From Halichondria panicea (Eukaryota > Porifera > Demospongiae > Suberitida > Halichondriidae), in assembly GCF_963675165.1 (NCBI RefSeq), contig NC_087382.1, positions 1,550,001-1,614,000 on the forward strand: DNA of 64,000 bases. The letters run 5' to 3'. This document shows, piece after piece, positions 51,701-61,675 of the stretch. Under the pieces are notes generated by a model, which did no database searches, was not told the origin of the DNA, and worked only from the letters and a program-made list of their open reading frames with translations. The translations under genes were made by a program, and so were the position numbers. Every line of letters starts with the position of its first letter. Positions within the stretch are counted from its first letter, which is position 1.

Positions 51701-51733
51701 ACAGGTCCAGGGAGAGCTAGCCTGTGTGGTCAT
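39792..51733 (-). CDS. ATRN-like: Attractin-type receptor, complete 12-exon gene (1512 aa)
   Basis: The exons are 51733-51646, 51467-51338, 50948-50384, 50039-49647, 49320-49186, 48917-48764, 48145-47988, 47365-45947, 45368-45204, 42109-41964, 41294-41195 and 40877-39792. All borders are GT-AG and all phases agree. The domains in order are: signal peptide; EGF (CNGHGTARGG ... CVCQEPYTGDTC); CUB (CGRSKHLTHFTIGG ... NICLWIIDP); kelch blades (YWHSSVYD ... LLGG, GCMLVFGG, GSMLVVGG, SVYLFGG, LYISGG); PSI-type Cys modules with CxW and NGC motifs; EGF (CNGRGVCV); laminin-type EGF modules (CQCNGHGPCHPVTGACSC); one membrane span near residue 1315; and a basic tail. The tail carries NRPFAKVKV and STVLVKLP then NTGTCLV, matching the conserved cytoplasmic region of attractin and MEGF8. 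In vertebrates the related MASRPFA motif recruits the ubiquitin ligase MGRN1. No C-type lectin domain is visible, unlike vertebrate attractin. By length it fits attractin rather than MEGF8. Confidence 0.9.
40890..41000. repeat. GTGTGGG-rich low-complexity intron
   Basis: GTGTGGGGTGTGTGGGTGTAT-type repeats just upstream of the last attractin exon. They stay open when translated on the minus strand (THTPHTP), but they are intron. Confidence 0.8.
41698..41909. mobile_element. MITE (TACCGTA termini) in an attractin intron, copy A
   Basis: The same element as at 48355-48579. Shared blocks are TTTGCGAGCATCAAACAT, TTGCAACAATAAAATCCGC and TTTTTCACCCGC. This copy lies between exons 10 and 11 and has lost part of its left terminal repeat. 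Confidence 0.65.
42262..43660. mobile_element. Large foldback transposon in an attractin intron
   Basis: Inverted arms of about 300 bp or more. TTTGCATATTCAAGCTTTG, TCTATCCAACTAAGAAACC and CACTATCTGAGTTAGTGACC at 42378-42480 return inverted at 43540-43640. TAGACCATGTGTAGTAGG occurs repeatedly in both orientations (42273, 43312 and, inverted, 43465-43490). The arms themselves contain hairpins such as TGACCTGCTAGCAGG. The element sits in the intron between attractin exons 9 and 10 and encloses a 219-codon ORF. Confidence 0.75.
42572..43231 (-). CDS. Transposon ORF, Crypton/DUF3504-like N-terminal region (219 aa)
   Basis: The uninterrupted 219-codon frame is framed exactly by the foldback arms. 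Residues about 1-40 contain a Cys/His cluster (YHDCTGPGCTFCSWRAEH). A Ser/Thr-rich spacer follows. At about 135-175, KKSSIPQKTKSCTQWAVKLW then IDWAMSRN resembles the helical N-terminal, core-binding region of Crypton-derived tyrosine recombinases, found in KIAA1958, QRICH1 and ZMYM proteins (pattern: P-x-N/K-T-x(3)-T-x-W-A-V ... W). The catalytic R-H-R-Y domain is missing, because the ORF stops shortly after. It may be a non-catalytic accessory protein or the first exon of a longer gene. The similarity is from memory and weak enough to need a profile search. Confidence 0.5.
   Translation of the reverse strand: MSFKFREPKDFSSMYHDCTGPGCTFCSWRAEHPIRLNWESVFDEPDDRIVGGIQVTSSQMGDPYKALSTQQTDEYLNQFEENLLDFPPISDDLLTQVDYLIDAAITNSQTASFDSTTGTTSTTAVTAVSTTATVSRYASPKKQKYIDSIKKSSIPQKTKSCTQWAVKLWIDWAMSRNKALLAGENAFSTSINDLTAQKTMLPTISISGGTNITINLSSN
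43750..45125 (+). mobile_element. Dispersed repeat (partner 18233-19004), partly duplicated
   Basis: Starts at ACTAGAGCACTAAAGTGC and ends in AAACAAACAAAC then CCCGTGGCCGCCCACGCG. Within it a module of about 110 bp (GAAGCTTTAACA ... TGTGTGAAGGCTA ... TGTAAACGCAG ... GCATCCAGGTGAGT) occurs at about 44160-44285, 44330-44430 and 44850-44975. A second start of the unit is at 44463. The ORF at 44020-44280 is homologous to the one at 18703-18452. It lies in the attractin intron between exons 9 and 10. Confidence 0.6.
47937..47978. repeat. (AC)n microsatellite in an attractin intron
   Basis: A dinucleotide array directly after the donor of exon 7. Confidence 0.9.
48355..48579. mobile_element. MITE (TACCGTATTACTAGAA termini) in an attractin intron, copy B
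   Basis: The ends TACCGTATTACTAGAATG and TATTCTAGTAATACGGTA are inverted repeats of about 18 bp with TA borders, suggesting a Tc1/mariner-type element. It lies between exons 6 and 7 of attractin and shares most of its length with 41698-41909. Confidence 0.75.
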
Positions 51734-53953
51734 TGTGTGTACTCAGTGTACTGTAAGTAGCTCAGTGTAGGATGATGAATACTCTCAGTGGCAAGAATGG
51801 AGCAGTTCTTCCATTGTCGACAGTGGCTATGAAAAATGGTTCCCAAGAGGTAGTTAGGCTAGGTGTGGGGTTAGAGCTTGAACACTGAAGATATCTATAC
51901 TTCTTTTTTTCTATAAACAAACAATTCCTTTATTAGAGGGCGGCGACACGCTTAGACTATTCTCATTTAAAGGGCGGCGGCTAACTAATTCCTTCATTTG
52001 AGGGCGGCGACACGTACACCCTACATTTCTACAGTACATGCATGTCACAATTAATTTTGTTCATTTTTATTGCGAAAAGTACACTAGGGAGCCAGTAATT
52101 ATTGGTGAAGTATATTGAAGTTAGATCAACTTGAAAACCCTGGGATCCACTATATGCTAAGTTACAGTCATTTTTCCTGGGTGAAGACATAGATAGTAGA
52201 GGAGAGGGATTGGAAACGCATATGTAAATGCCCGGCCCATGCGTGTCACGGTTAAATTTCTTCCTTTCCTGCCTCCGTCACTAGAAATTGACCTTTGTCC
52301 TATGATAATTTTAGTATTTTAATCTTTAACAGCCAAAAGACAGGCAGGAAGGCTACTACTGACTAGCCAGAAAGAGACATGAGACAGGCAGGAAGGCTAC
52401 TAGGATCAAGTTAGGCTACTAGCTTCCAATCGTGTTTCAGAAGTTAGTATTAGAGGAGTTTTCGCCATTGTATGAAATAGTTTACAGTGGGATCAGACAC
52501 AGTGTTAATAGAAGTTCAAGAACATGTTAACTTCTCTTTTATAGATCTAGATCATAAACAATTCATTATACAAACAATTTAACGTATGTCTACTCGTGAT
52601 GTAAAGACAGAAATAATGATGCAATTTTCTTGAACGTCCTCTTTGGTATATAGTGGTTCAGTGAACGTGCTACAGTCTGCCGATGTAAACTCTGAAGAAG
52701 CATCATCAGATGCACACAATCTGAGATTAAAAACAGTATCAGTTTGAGATAACAGTTACCTTGGGTCTTCCACAACTGACACTTCCGTCGTTTATTCTCT
52801 CATAACTCTTCCCCAAAAAACTTGCCGATCCATTCGTATAACTACAAATAAAGTGTACAATAGCATGTAGTAACATTAAAGGGTCACTTCTAGCCTATAT
52901 ACATTTGCTACTTCAACACCTACACTTCCACAAAATCCCACAAGTGAAAGTCATGAGTGTGATAATAAATTTGTCAGCAAATACTACCATGGAGAGTCAA
53001 TCACAAAGTTGCTACATTTAAAAAACACTTAACATACCACTGTACTTGTCTTCAATCTCAAACAGGCTGTACTTCTTTTTGGAGAGATAAAAAATCCCAC
53101 AATCCTCAGCCAGTCAAGGAAAGCTTAAAAAAACTCATGAAACTCCTTTAGTAGACACTTCTAGGTTAAGGTTACAACTATACTAGGTACTAAGAGCATA
53201 GTACTAACTGGCATAGCCCTGTGCAATATCCCTGAGGCCAAGGCACCACTTCTCTGTCCTTCTAAAAAGATGCCTTGCTTCAGTTACCGCTACAGCATTG
53301 CGTGGGCGTAGGCGAGACACGGATGGGCCGAAATTGTACTGAGTCCCACGCATGCGTTTCCACTATCTATGGCGAAGACCAGTGACACGTTTCCACTAAG
53401 GCCAAGCAAAGTCAATTTGTAGTTTCTCAGGCTATTATTCCTAAAATAGCAAGCGGATGGAGGCATTTGATAAATATTAATGATAATGATATTCATAGAA
53501 TTTTAATTGAAAACACACCCCTAACTTCCTCAATAAGCGGAAGTGCATAATTTTTACCTATTAATTTTAGTCATTAATTTATATTCATGACCAAAAACCA
53601 TACAAATTTATCCTTTTCTTTTCTTTTAGTGCCTTTAATTTGAGGTCACGTGATATTTAACTTTTTTGTAAAGCTGCCAATTTCCAAGCGCGAGGGCCTG
53701 AGAAACTACAAATTGACTTTGCATGGCCTAAATAAGACAGAGAGAGTACTTTATGTGTGTGTTCATGTGTTAGAAACATAACACATAATAATTATATTTA
53801 TCTTCATAATGCAAGTACTACACAATGTCATATTAAAGGTTGCGAATTAGCAAGTTGTGTCAATTATTACTCGATCGTCTTTATATATATATCATATAAA
53901 AGGAAGGTTAACTTCATAAGGTGTTCGAATTGGAGTTCGTTCTTTCAAAGTAA
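51734..53953. other. Attractin 5' flank and intergenic region
   Basis: It should contain the attractin promoter, but no clear TATA box is seen. A short tandem (TTCCTTTATTAGAGGGCGGCG, about 65-bp spacing) occurs at 51925-52015. An inverted repeat pairs about 53395-53435 (GTCAATTTGTAGTTTCTCAGG) with 53695-53725. No exons found. Confidence 0.5.
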
Positions 53954-55564
53954 TCATAGTAATTTCTCCATTTCTTCTTTTTTCCTCTTTTTCAGTCTCT
54001 TTCTCCAGGCAGGTTCAATTTTATCTTTTGCATTGATGAGAATCTGAACAAGTTCGTGTTTGTCGTGCTTGAAAAACAGTTTATAGGTCACAGCCGTAGT
54101 AATCAGTGCCAATATGGTTTGGTTAATACTGTTGATTCGAGTTGGACCATCTTCAGTAGCTAGGTTGATAGGCACAAACAGGAGAAGAAGATATATGATT
54201 ACGAAGCCAGCAAAAACGATAACAGACAACACCATTAAACATAGTATGACATAGAGTTTGCACTGAACACATTTTCCTAAGCAGTGATATGTGGATCTCA
54301 TAGCAAACATGTACACAAAAAAAGCCACAGAATACAGCACCAAGATGCTCGTTGCATGGTACGGTGCATGGATGAAACCAACAAGAATATGAAATGAATG
54401 AACAATAATGCAAGAGACAGGACCGAGAATAACATAAGCATTGCTAACCTAGCACAACGCAGACAAAACTTCAAACAAACAAAAGCAATAGTTAGTGCCA
54501 TAAGAAGGTCTTCAAACAGCATTAAGATAGGGATGCCTAATTGCACACCAGCATACCCTCGTAAACTTGAGAACCAATGGAAAATGTTCCCTCTGGTTAC
54601 AGCGGCACTTCTCCATAGAGCAGCAATATCCAAGCCTAGCACATAGACAACAACCGTGCAAGAGCAAACACACATAATAATGCCGTTCATCCTATTACTA
54701 GCTGAATTATGATCACTCTCAGGTGTATTATTTGGACTGTCGCCGTTACTTGTAGGAGATGCAATATTTGTAATGTCACTTGGATTTTACAAGAAAAATA
54801 TGCTGCTACAAAAAACCAAGATAAGAGGAAATACAATTTGAAAACCAAACGCATATCCAGAGCTAACGTCCCCAAACATCACCGACTGACCAGAATAGTA
54901 GCGAGTTATTGTACTTACGCTCGCTGCTTTTGGGCTGTATCCATCATTAATCACAGCAAAAGTGCTCAATGGCCGTATTGCAAATAGCTTCAACTGTGAA
55001 AAAGGAATCAGACAGATAATAAACATGACATTTATTGTACAGCAGTATATAATCATAGAAAGTTTTATATACCCCATGCATTCACAGGCTTACCCTTTGA
55101 GTTAGAAGTTGTATCATTTCATCCCTTTCAATGTCGTTCTCTTTGTAGCAGTTACGTGGCATATAGAGAGTTAAAAATTCCTTTCGCAGTTGGTTGTCCG
55201 TGAATAGTAGAGATGTGAACTGAAGAGACTCAATTGGTTGAAAAAGATAGAATGTAGATTCGGACCAATACCAAGCTTCACCTAATGAAGTATCAGAGTA
55301 GTTTGTACTACCATTCGCAAGATCATTCAGAGAAAAGTAATACATAATCTCAATAAACACAGGATTTGCTTTGTTGGGAGGAAAGAAGGCCTTTTTCATG
55401 TTGTACTGATTTCTACCGTTCGTTATAACGTCCTTGACAAGATGAGGGAAGCAACGGCAATCTTCTATCTCTTCAGAGGTACATGGCATAGAAGTAGCAC
55501 CACATCCTAATATCAACAGGGTTACGGCAATCACAAATTCGAGAACAATGCGTCGTGAGCTCAT
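53954..55564 (-). pseudogene. Multi-pass membrane protein gene, disrupted or mis-assembled
   Basis: Exon 1 (55564-55097) encodes a signal peptide (FVIAVTLLILGCGATSMPC) and a 130-residue extracellular region with CTSEEIEDCRCFPHLV. It joins in phase 0 to an exon beginning at 54993 (LKLFAIRPLSTFAVINDGYS). Then come about five hydrophobic spans, ending in a Lys/Arg-rich tail (WRKRLKKRKKEEMEKLL) at 53954. Two lesions interrupt it. An in-frame TAA lies at 54787-54789, which a 42-bp GT-AG intron (TTCTT|GTAAAA to CTACAAG) could remove without changing frame. A frame change near 54400 is the second. I do not recognise the family, though the layout looks like a receptor-like sponge protein. It may be live with unusual introns, or a recent pseudogene. 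Confidence 0.5.
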
Positions 55565-55912
55565 CTTGGTTGAGTGAGATCAAAATGTCTGTTGCAACTA
55601 GCTATATTATAATAGCTGCAAGCTAACCACACACAACAGACTATAGTATTGATCTAAGCACTGGAACAAAAATCAAACTAAGAAGAAACTGAAATGCGAA
55701 ATTCTATTTTCTTTTTCAACACACGCTGCTAGAGTAGAGGGAATACCAGGGAAAATCCTCAGGCATACGTATACACTTCCGCGACACTGAAGGTAGTCAG
55801 TACATGTAACTGCATGTATATACTGGAATCAGTCACTGGTCAAGCACTACACAGAAGGCTTCAAGGAAAGCAACTTACAGTACCTATATATGTCACGGGA
55901 ATCTCCGGTATG

Positions 55913-57364
55913 TGTCATAAAATTTTGGGCCCCCCCCATGTTTAGGCCCCCGGACCTAGATTTTAAAATTTTGGGCCCCCGGGCTTAGAATGTTAACAGT
56001 TTAGGCCCCCAGGGGTCCAAATTGTTAACATTCTAGGCCCCCACTGTGAGATTAGGCCCCCCTCTTCTGCTATCGATAGAACGAAGTCAAAGAGATATAA
56101 TAATATGGTAAGGTTAGCTCTATTAGTTGACAAAGCATCAAAGAGACTGCATGCATGCAAAGACTCTGTATCAAAGTAGCAAAAATGTTTGCATTATTAT
56201 TCTGAATTCAAAGTGAAGGAAGATTTACCTTTCAAGTTACTCATGCTTTACCTATAAGAGTTAAATGCTTTGATGCAGCTCTGCAATGTTGGATCTGCCT
56301 GTAAGACAATCGATGTTGTTGCATAGCTATCGCCATATTTGCAACTTCGTGCTTACTTTCTCAGCCAAATTTCAGGACAAAAAAAGTATACAACACACAA
56401 TTTCAGTGCAAAGACAACAATTCATATCTTCCTCCATGTTTTCCTATACATAGAAGATGTAAATTGTTGTGGGGATGCTCCAATAGCATCACTGGCTCAG
56501 CTCTCAAGTAATGTGGAATCACAGATAGAAGTCAAGAGAGAAACTGTTGTATCATGGTGGAATCACAATAGCAGTTCAGGGGCGTAGGCAGGAATTTGAG
56601 GAAGGGGGGGCTGAGCTGTTCGCGCCAGAAACTACTTGGCGCGGAGCGCCGAAAATTCCGGTGACCAGGAGCCACATCCCCTAATTAATGACTCATTGCG
56701 CATGTGCAAGAAATAGCCACACCTTGCTTCAATTAATAATACTGCTAAAGCTAGCTAGCTAGCCGTAGCTAGCTAGCTTAGTTCTGTTGCACTAAAGAAT
56801 CAAAGTTACTAGTATAGTATAGCTAGCTCTTGGACATGCTGTTTGTCTGCCACTAATCTATACCAGTAATTCCCAGGCTGAAGACTCATCAGAGAAGGTG
56901 GGGCTCTTAGTGTAGTTTTTGCAGAGAAAGGGGGGGCTCCAGCCCCCAAAGCCCTCCCCCTCCCTACGCCCCTGGCAGTTTCCTTTTGGGACAAGGGTAA
57001 TCTTAGACAGTCCTGACCAATTCGGGACAGTTGGCACCTATGTGCTTCGTGCTGCATGAGGCCTGATTCATAGAATGACATGGTGCAGTGTGATGGCTGT
57101 GAGACCAGTGGTATACTACTGTATACATGCATGAAATGTGTGTGTGTGTACACGTGTGAGGAGAGCTGCATTCAGTAACTGGCACTGCATAGACTGTGAA
57201 GACCATAGAAGACTGTATTGGTGTATTTTGAGAATGCACTGTCACATAATGTTACCGCTGTTGCGCTGTTAATGGGGGGCCTAAAATTTTAAGAGGGGGC
57301 CTAAAATGTTAAAATTCTAGGCCCCTGGGGGCCCAATCTCGGGGGGGCCTAAAATTTTATGACA
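55913..57364. mobile_element. Ginger1-like non-autonomous DNA transposon (1.45 kb)
   Basis: The left end TGTCATAAAATTTTGGGCCC and right end GGCCTAAAATTTTATGACA are inverted. Each terminus is built of several TAGGCCCCC-type subrepeats. CCGG follows the right end directly (57365-57368), and CCGG precedes the left end four bases away (55905-55908). Ginger1 elements are known for TGT...ACA-type ends, long inverted repeats and CCGG target duplications. No transposase is inside; about 400 bp of the interior is a nested hAT-like element. Confidence 0.7.
56577..56974. mobile_element. hAT-like element nested in the Ginger1-like element (398 bp)
   Basis: CAGGGGCGTAGGCAGG and CCCTCCCTACGCCCCTG form the ends. 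GCAGTT flanks both sides (left TAGCAGTT, right GGCAGTTT), a degraded 8-bp duplication. It shares GGCGCGGAGCGCCG with the element at 23021. Confidence 0.75.
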
Positions 57365-57573
57365 CCGGTCATTCCTATTATAGAAACAGCCTCGGTTAGG
57401 ACGCCCTTTTTTTATAACACCCATATACCACCATATAAAATCTTTTTTTTGGTACATTGTTTCTAGAAAAATAATTATTTTTTATTGGTTCTATAATTAG
57501 AACGATTACGGTAGTAGAAGAAAGAGCCAGGATGAAGAACAAGGTTAGTAGCAAGGTAGCAATGAATCAATAT

Positions 57574-58352
57574 GGCCAGTATTGGCGAGGCAATAGGTGA
57601 GCCAAAAACTGAGCCGGGACAAGCAGGGCACTATCTCGACTTGCACATGCGCACAAGGGCAATTCTAGCTGGAACACAATCCAAGCCGGGACAATAACTG
57701 AGCCAGTAACTGAGCCACATGGCGGGCCATATCCTGGGACACAATCTAGGGCACATGCATGTGCGTAATATAAAATATAAACCAGAGAGAGTTTCTGATT
57801 ATTTCATTCTGCCAAAGTGCTTCCATGTTCTATAATTTAGAGGACTTTGTATAAGAAAGGATTGGGTGCATTAATGGTGTGCAATGAAGACTGGTTGGAA
57901 GTGCCTAACTAGGCTACACTGTTGCAAGTTCACTAAGTTATATAGCGATCTTTACCCACTATTAAACAGGAACTTTCTGATAACCTTAAGATAACCTTAA
58001 GATACCTTAAGGCAATCTTTTTATCTCTCTCGGCAGACCAAACAGTGTTGTATTGTGCTCAGGAGGAACATTATGACTCTCTCTTTGCTATTAAAACTCT
58101 GTTCATTTTATTGTTATGGTCAGAGTATTGTTAATTGAACATTTTATAGAACAAAACAGTAAAACTTTTCTATAGATTGTGTCCTAGGAAATGGCCCGCC
58201 ATGTGGCTCACTTATTGGCCCGCCATATATGGCTCACTTGTTGGCTCAGGTAGTATTGTCCCGGCTCAGATTGTGTCCCAAATGCCCTTGTGCACATGCG
58301 CAAAGAGATTGTGCCCCGCTATTGTCCGGGCCTGGTTTGGCCAATACTGGCA
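57574..58352. mobile_element. Inverted-repeat element, about 780 bp
   Basis: The left arm contains GGCCAGTATTGGC, GAGCCGGGACAA, CACATGCGCACAAGGGCA, GGCGGGCCAT and GGACACAATCTAGG. The right arm carries the same blocks inverted and in reverse order, over about 190 bp each. The centre has no ORF. Confidence 0.7.
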
Positions 58353-58938
58353 CGGATACCGCTCCATAAAGCAAGCTCCATAATAATTATTCATCCTGCA
58401 TGTAGTAGACACAAGTGACGGCTGGAATGTAGACCTATCCGACTAGAAAAATATTTACAATGCGTTAAAAAATTGCAGGATTGGCCGGGGGAACCACCAA
58501 AAAGCGTGGAAACAAGAAACTTGACGAGAGCATAACTCCAATCCGTTACAATGTTATTCACATGTACTGGTAGTTTTCCATATTTTCCCGGCCAATCCAA
58601 GCAAATTTTTACTGGTGGGGTGATGACCGATCTTATATATTATATAATAACTATAATAATATCAATTTTGGAATGTGCGGGCATATAATCATGATGATTT
58701 GTGATGAATTGATGTTCCTAATACACCCATTGGGGTAGAATAATTTCATACTTGTAACTTTCGTATGATGTTTTACATCACGAAAAATATGAAAATTTCT
58801 ACCATACGAAAATAACCAGTGTCACAAAAACTCAATTCATTTCAAAACTGAAACTACATGCAGTCATGTAAAAGCACAACACAAAATCACAAATATCCTT
58901 TACCAAGTTGTTATGGTAACTACTGGTCGCTAGGGGTG

Positions 58939-60676
58939 TCAGGTGACCTCGCTGGATTGGCCCCCACCAGCCGAGCAATGAGAATGAACATACTTCCAAT
59001 ATCCTGCCAGATCCTGGTCTCTGGAATACTCACTGAGTGAGCCACGCCTTCCCTACACGAAATACAAGTCATGTGATATCACAGCTCACCATACACTCAG
59101 AGGAGGTTTGACACGAGTACCTCGATTAGGCTAAAAAAATTGAGTTAATTAGTCACAGCAATAATGACTTTACTGTTGATTTTGCACGTGACCAATCGTA
59201 ATCGAGGTGCTCATGTCGCACCAGTACACTATACATGATATGTACATGTACATTAATATATAAAGTTATTTTAAACAGACCTTTCGAAAAGCTCTACAAA
59301 ATGCAAAATTAGACAATACTTATCAAGTTACGGGCACTCAAATGGAAGTTACCTCTCAAAACAGGCCATTTTTCGACAACAAAAAAAACACCATGGACTG
59401 TGAGATAATTATATGATTGTGCTTACTTGACGACTGTTTGGATGAGGCGGATGTAGGCACAATAAGCACCTGAGTCCGGCCAGGGGCGGATCCAGAGGTA
59501 GTTCGTTGGGTTTGTACGAACTACCCTTCCACTAAGTTGATACTTTATATTACACCTGGCTAGCTAGCTTACTGTCATGACAATAGGGTACAAAGTTCTC
59601 TCTGTATAATGTGAGGGTGGGGCTGGTACTCTCTGCATAATATGAGGGTGGGGCTGGCTATATTGACTCATCCAGCCGTGGTCGCAGTGATAATTGAGCC
59701 TGGCCACAAATCCTAACAAAAGGTCTAGATTGCAACCCTCCATTGACTCCTGGTTTAAGAAGAGTAAAGTTTCAGGTAAGGGAGAGTTCATGGCACTGCA
59801 TACTGAATGATAGACACTGTATAGATTAATTATAATTGCTATAATAATTATATTGACTAATATAATAATCTAGATGATGCGTCAAGTCTACAGCCAGTCT
59901 CCTCTTCAAGAGAACCACCAGCCACCACCGTCTCTCCTCCAGTCATCAACGTCTCTCCTCCAGCCACCACCGTCTCTCCTCCAGCCACCACCGTCTCTCC
60001 TCCAGCCACCCCTCCAGCCACCACCGTCTCTCCTCCAGTCACAACCATCTCTCCTCCAGTCACAACTATCTCTCCACTGGAACCACCAGCCACCTCCATC
60101 ACCCCTCCGTGTTCATCGAAGCAAGCAACGAGATCTTCCGCTGAGGATCAGCCAATGGACATTGGTGCTCTCCTGAAAGAGAAGAAAGTGCAATCACTAT
60201 CCCAGAGCATGAGAATGGCTTTGCCTTGTGTTCTTTCAGATATTATATAATTAATTTTCTGTTTTTTTGTATAATGTTTTTGTTGAAGGGGAATGTGGTT
60301 AATTAATGGGCGTGGCACGTAAAAGGGGGCGTGGTCAGCCGAAAAATTTCGGCGCTATGCGCCGAGTAACACTTCTTATTTGCGCTTCGCGCGGCCAAGA
60401 AGTAAGAACCCCCCTTTCCTAAATCCTGGATCCGCCCCTGGTCCCCCAACATCTGAACCTTGGGTGTGATCATGGACTGTTGTATGGCAGAGGGGGACGC
60501 AGGCACAGCGTGTGTGTGGGTGGGTGGGTGGGTGGAGTGTGTTAAGGTAGGGGTGGACAGTGTGTAAGGTGTGTGGAGAGTGTGGGGGTGGACAGTGTGT
60601 GTGTGTGTGTGGGGGGGTTGGAACTTACAATGATGGTCAAAGTAGAACTTGTGGAACTCCATTCCAGTGACTAGTT
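58939..60676 (-). pseudogene. CaMKII association (hub) domain pseudogene
   Basis: The exon pieces on the minus strand are TQLVTGMEFHKFYFDHH (about 60674-60617), then SMITPKVQMLGD (about 60478-60441), SGAYCAYIRLIQTVV (59480-59432), SIPETRIWQ and, in another frame, YWKYVHSHCSAGGG (59016-58939). These follow the order of the CaMKII hub domain: GMDFHKFYF, HVHVIGED, ACIAYIRL, EETRVWH, WxxVHxHCSG. No kinase domain is present. A 960-bp hAT-like element (59481-60440) splits the second piece, and one lost base shifts the frame in the last piece. Upstream the sequence switches directly to an attractin fragment at 60677. It is therefore a dead, partial duplicate. Confidence 0.75.
59481..60440. mobile_element. 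hAT-like element inserted in the CaMKII hub exon (960 bp)
   Basis: The ends are CAGGGGCGGATCCAGAGG and CCTGGATCCGCCCCTG. The flanks read, on the minus strand, GGGGGAC before and GCCGGAC after, a partly degraded target duplication of 7-8 bp. Inside are GGCGCTATGCGCC and CTTCGCGCGG hairpins shared with related elements and a 21-24-bp minisatellite at about 59920-60085. The minisatellite (CCACCACCGTCTCTCCTCCA) is open on the plus strand as PPPSLLQ repeats, but I see no evidence that it is a gene. Confidence 0.75.
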
Positions 60677-61505
60677 GAGTCCACCGTTGCTACGGGGAGG
60701 CGGAAACATAATAAATATATACTCCCGTAGCTATAATAATAATAATATAAGATCAGAGATGGTTGGAGGTGGTTGGTACTAACCACCCAGGGTGTCATAC
60801 AGGATTTTGAAGAAGTACAGGGGGGAAATAAGAAAAGTAACTAGAAAATTTTGCTAAAAAAAAGGTCAACTGTTATTTCAATACCCTGTTAGTATGTAAA
60901 ATTGCCAGCTAGGACTCCAACTAGTACCTAAATGCAAATTTTAGGGGGTGGGAATGTCCCTCCCTGTATGACACCCTGCCACCTCTACACATATGCAAAA
61001 ATAACCTTCTAGGCCTAGCCTGTCTACTATAATAATAGGCATACATTTGTGTTAATTGAGATTAAGGATTGAAAAATAGCCACCACTTTGAAAATTCTGG
61101 GCACATCATGATCTGTTACTATTAAATACGTACATTGGGTTGCCGTAGTAGCCGTGATTACAGGTTTGACAAGTATCCCCAGTGTATGGCTCCTGGCACA
61201 CACACAGAGTGGAGTTACCAGGTCCCCCTCTAGCCGTACCGTGACCATTGCAGACTAGGACCGCTGTACAGGGACGGGGGAACAAGCATACAAACGTTAA
61301 CATTTTATTAATAATATCAATGATATTCACATTCGTGAGGCATGAATACAGATAGCTACTTACCAGGTACGTATGTATATACATGTAAGATCTAGGAACT
61401 CCACTAAGAGGTGATCACACACACTTGTATAGGTACGTACCTCCAGTTAGTGTTTTAGTAGCAAGCAATGAAGACAAAGCCGTCCACATCAACAGACAGG
61501 TCCGG
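60677..61505 (-). pseudogene. Duplicated 5' end of the attractin gene (exons 1-3 start)
   Basis: This holds the attractin exon 2 again (61263-61134), with all 130 bp and the flanking intron bases matching 51467-51338. It also has part of exon 1 (61505-61441, the signal peptide half; one T for C change and one substitution seen) and the first bases of exon 3 (60690-60677). The duplicate ends abruptly on one side in the CaMKII fragment and on the other in a Ginger1-type transposon. It cannot make attractin. Confidence 0.85.
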
Positions 61506-61512
61506 TGTCATA

Positions 61513-61675
61513 GGAATGAATGACTCCCCTAAATAATGACTCCCGGTCACTCCTACCTAGGCACCAGTGACTCCCGGTCACTCACGCCTAGGAATAAATG
61601 ACTCCCCCGGTCACTGACTCCTAGTCACGAATGACTCCCCCCTGGAAAAAATGACTCCCCCGAAATTTATATATG
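61513..61675. repeat. Subterminal ATGACTCCCC repeats
   Basis: At least six degenerate copies of AATGACTCCC(C) mixed with GGTCACT and CCTAGG, in the terminal region of the Ginger1-type element. Confidence 0.75.

Noticed and set aside
59874-60176. Proline-rich plus ORF (PPPSLLQ repeats)
   Set aside because: It lies inside a non-autonomous hAT-like element and is made of a minisatellite; no support as a gene.
60303-60662. One 119-codon minus ORF as a single exon
   Set aside because: It runs through a GT-rich intron and into a transposon end. Only two short parts match the CaMKII hub.
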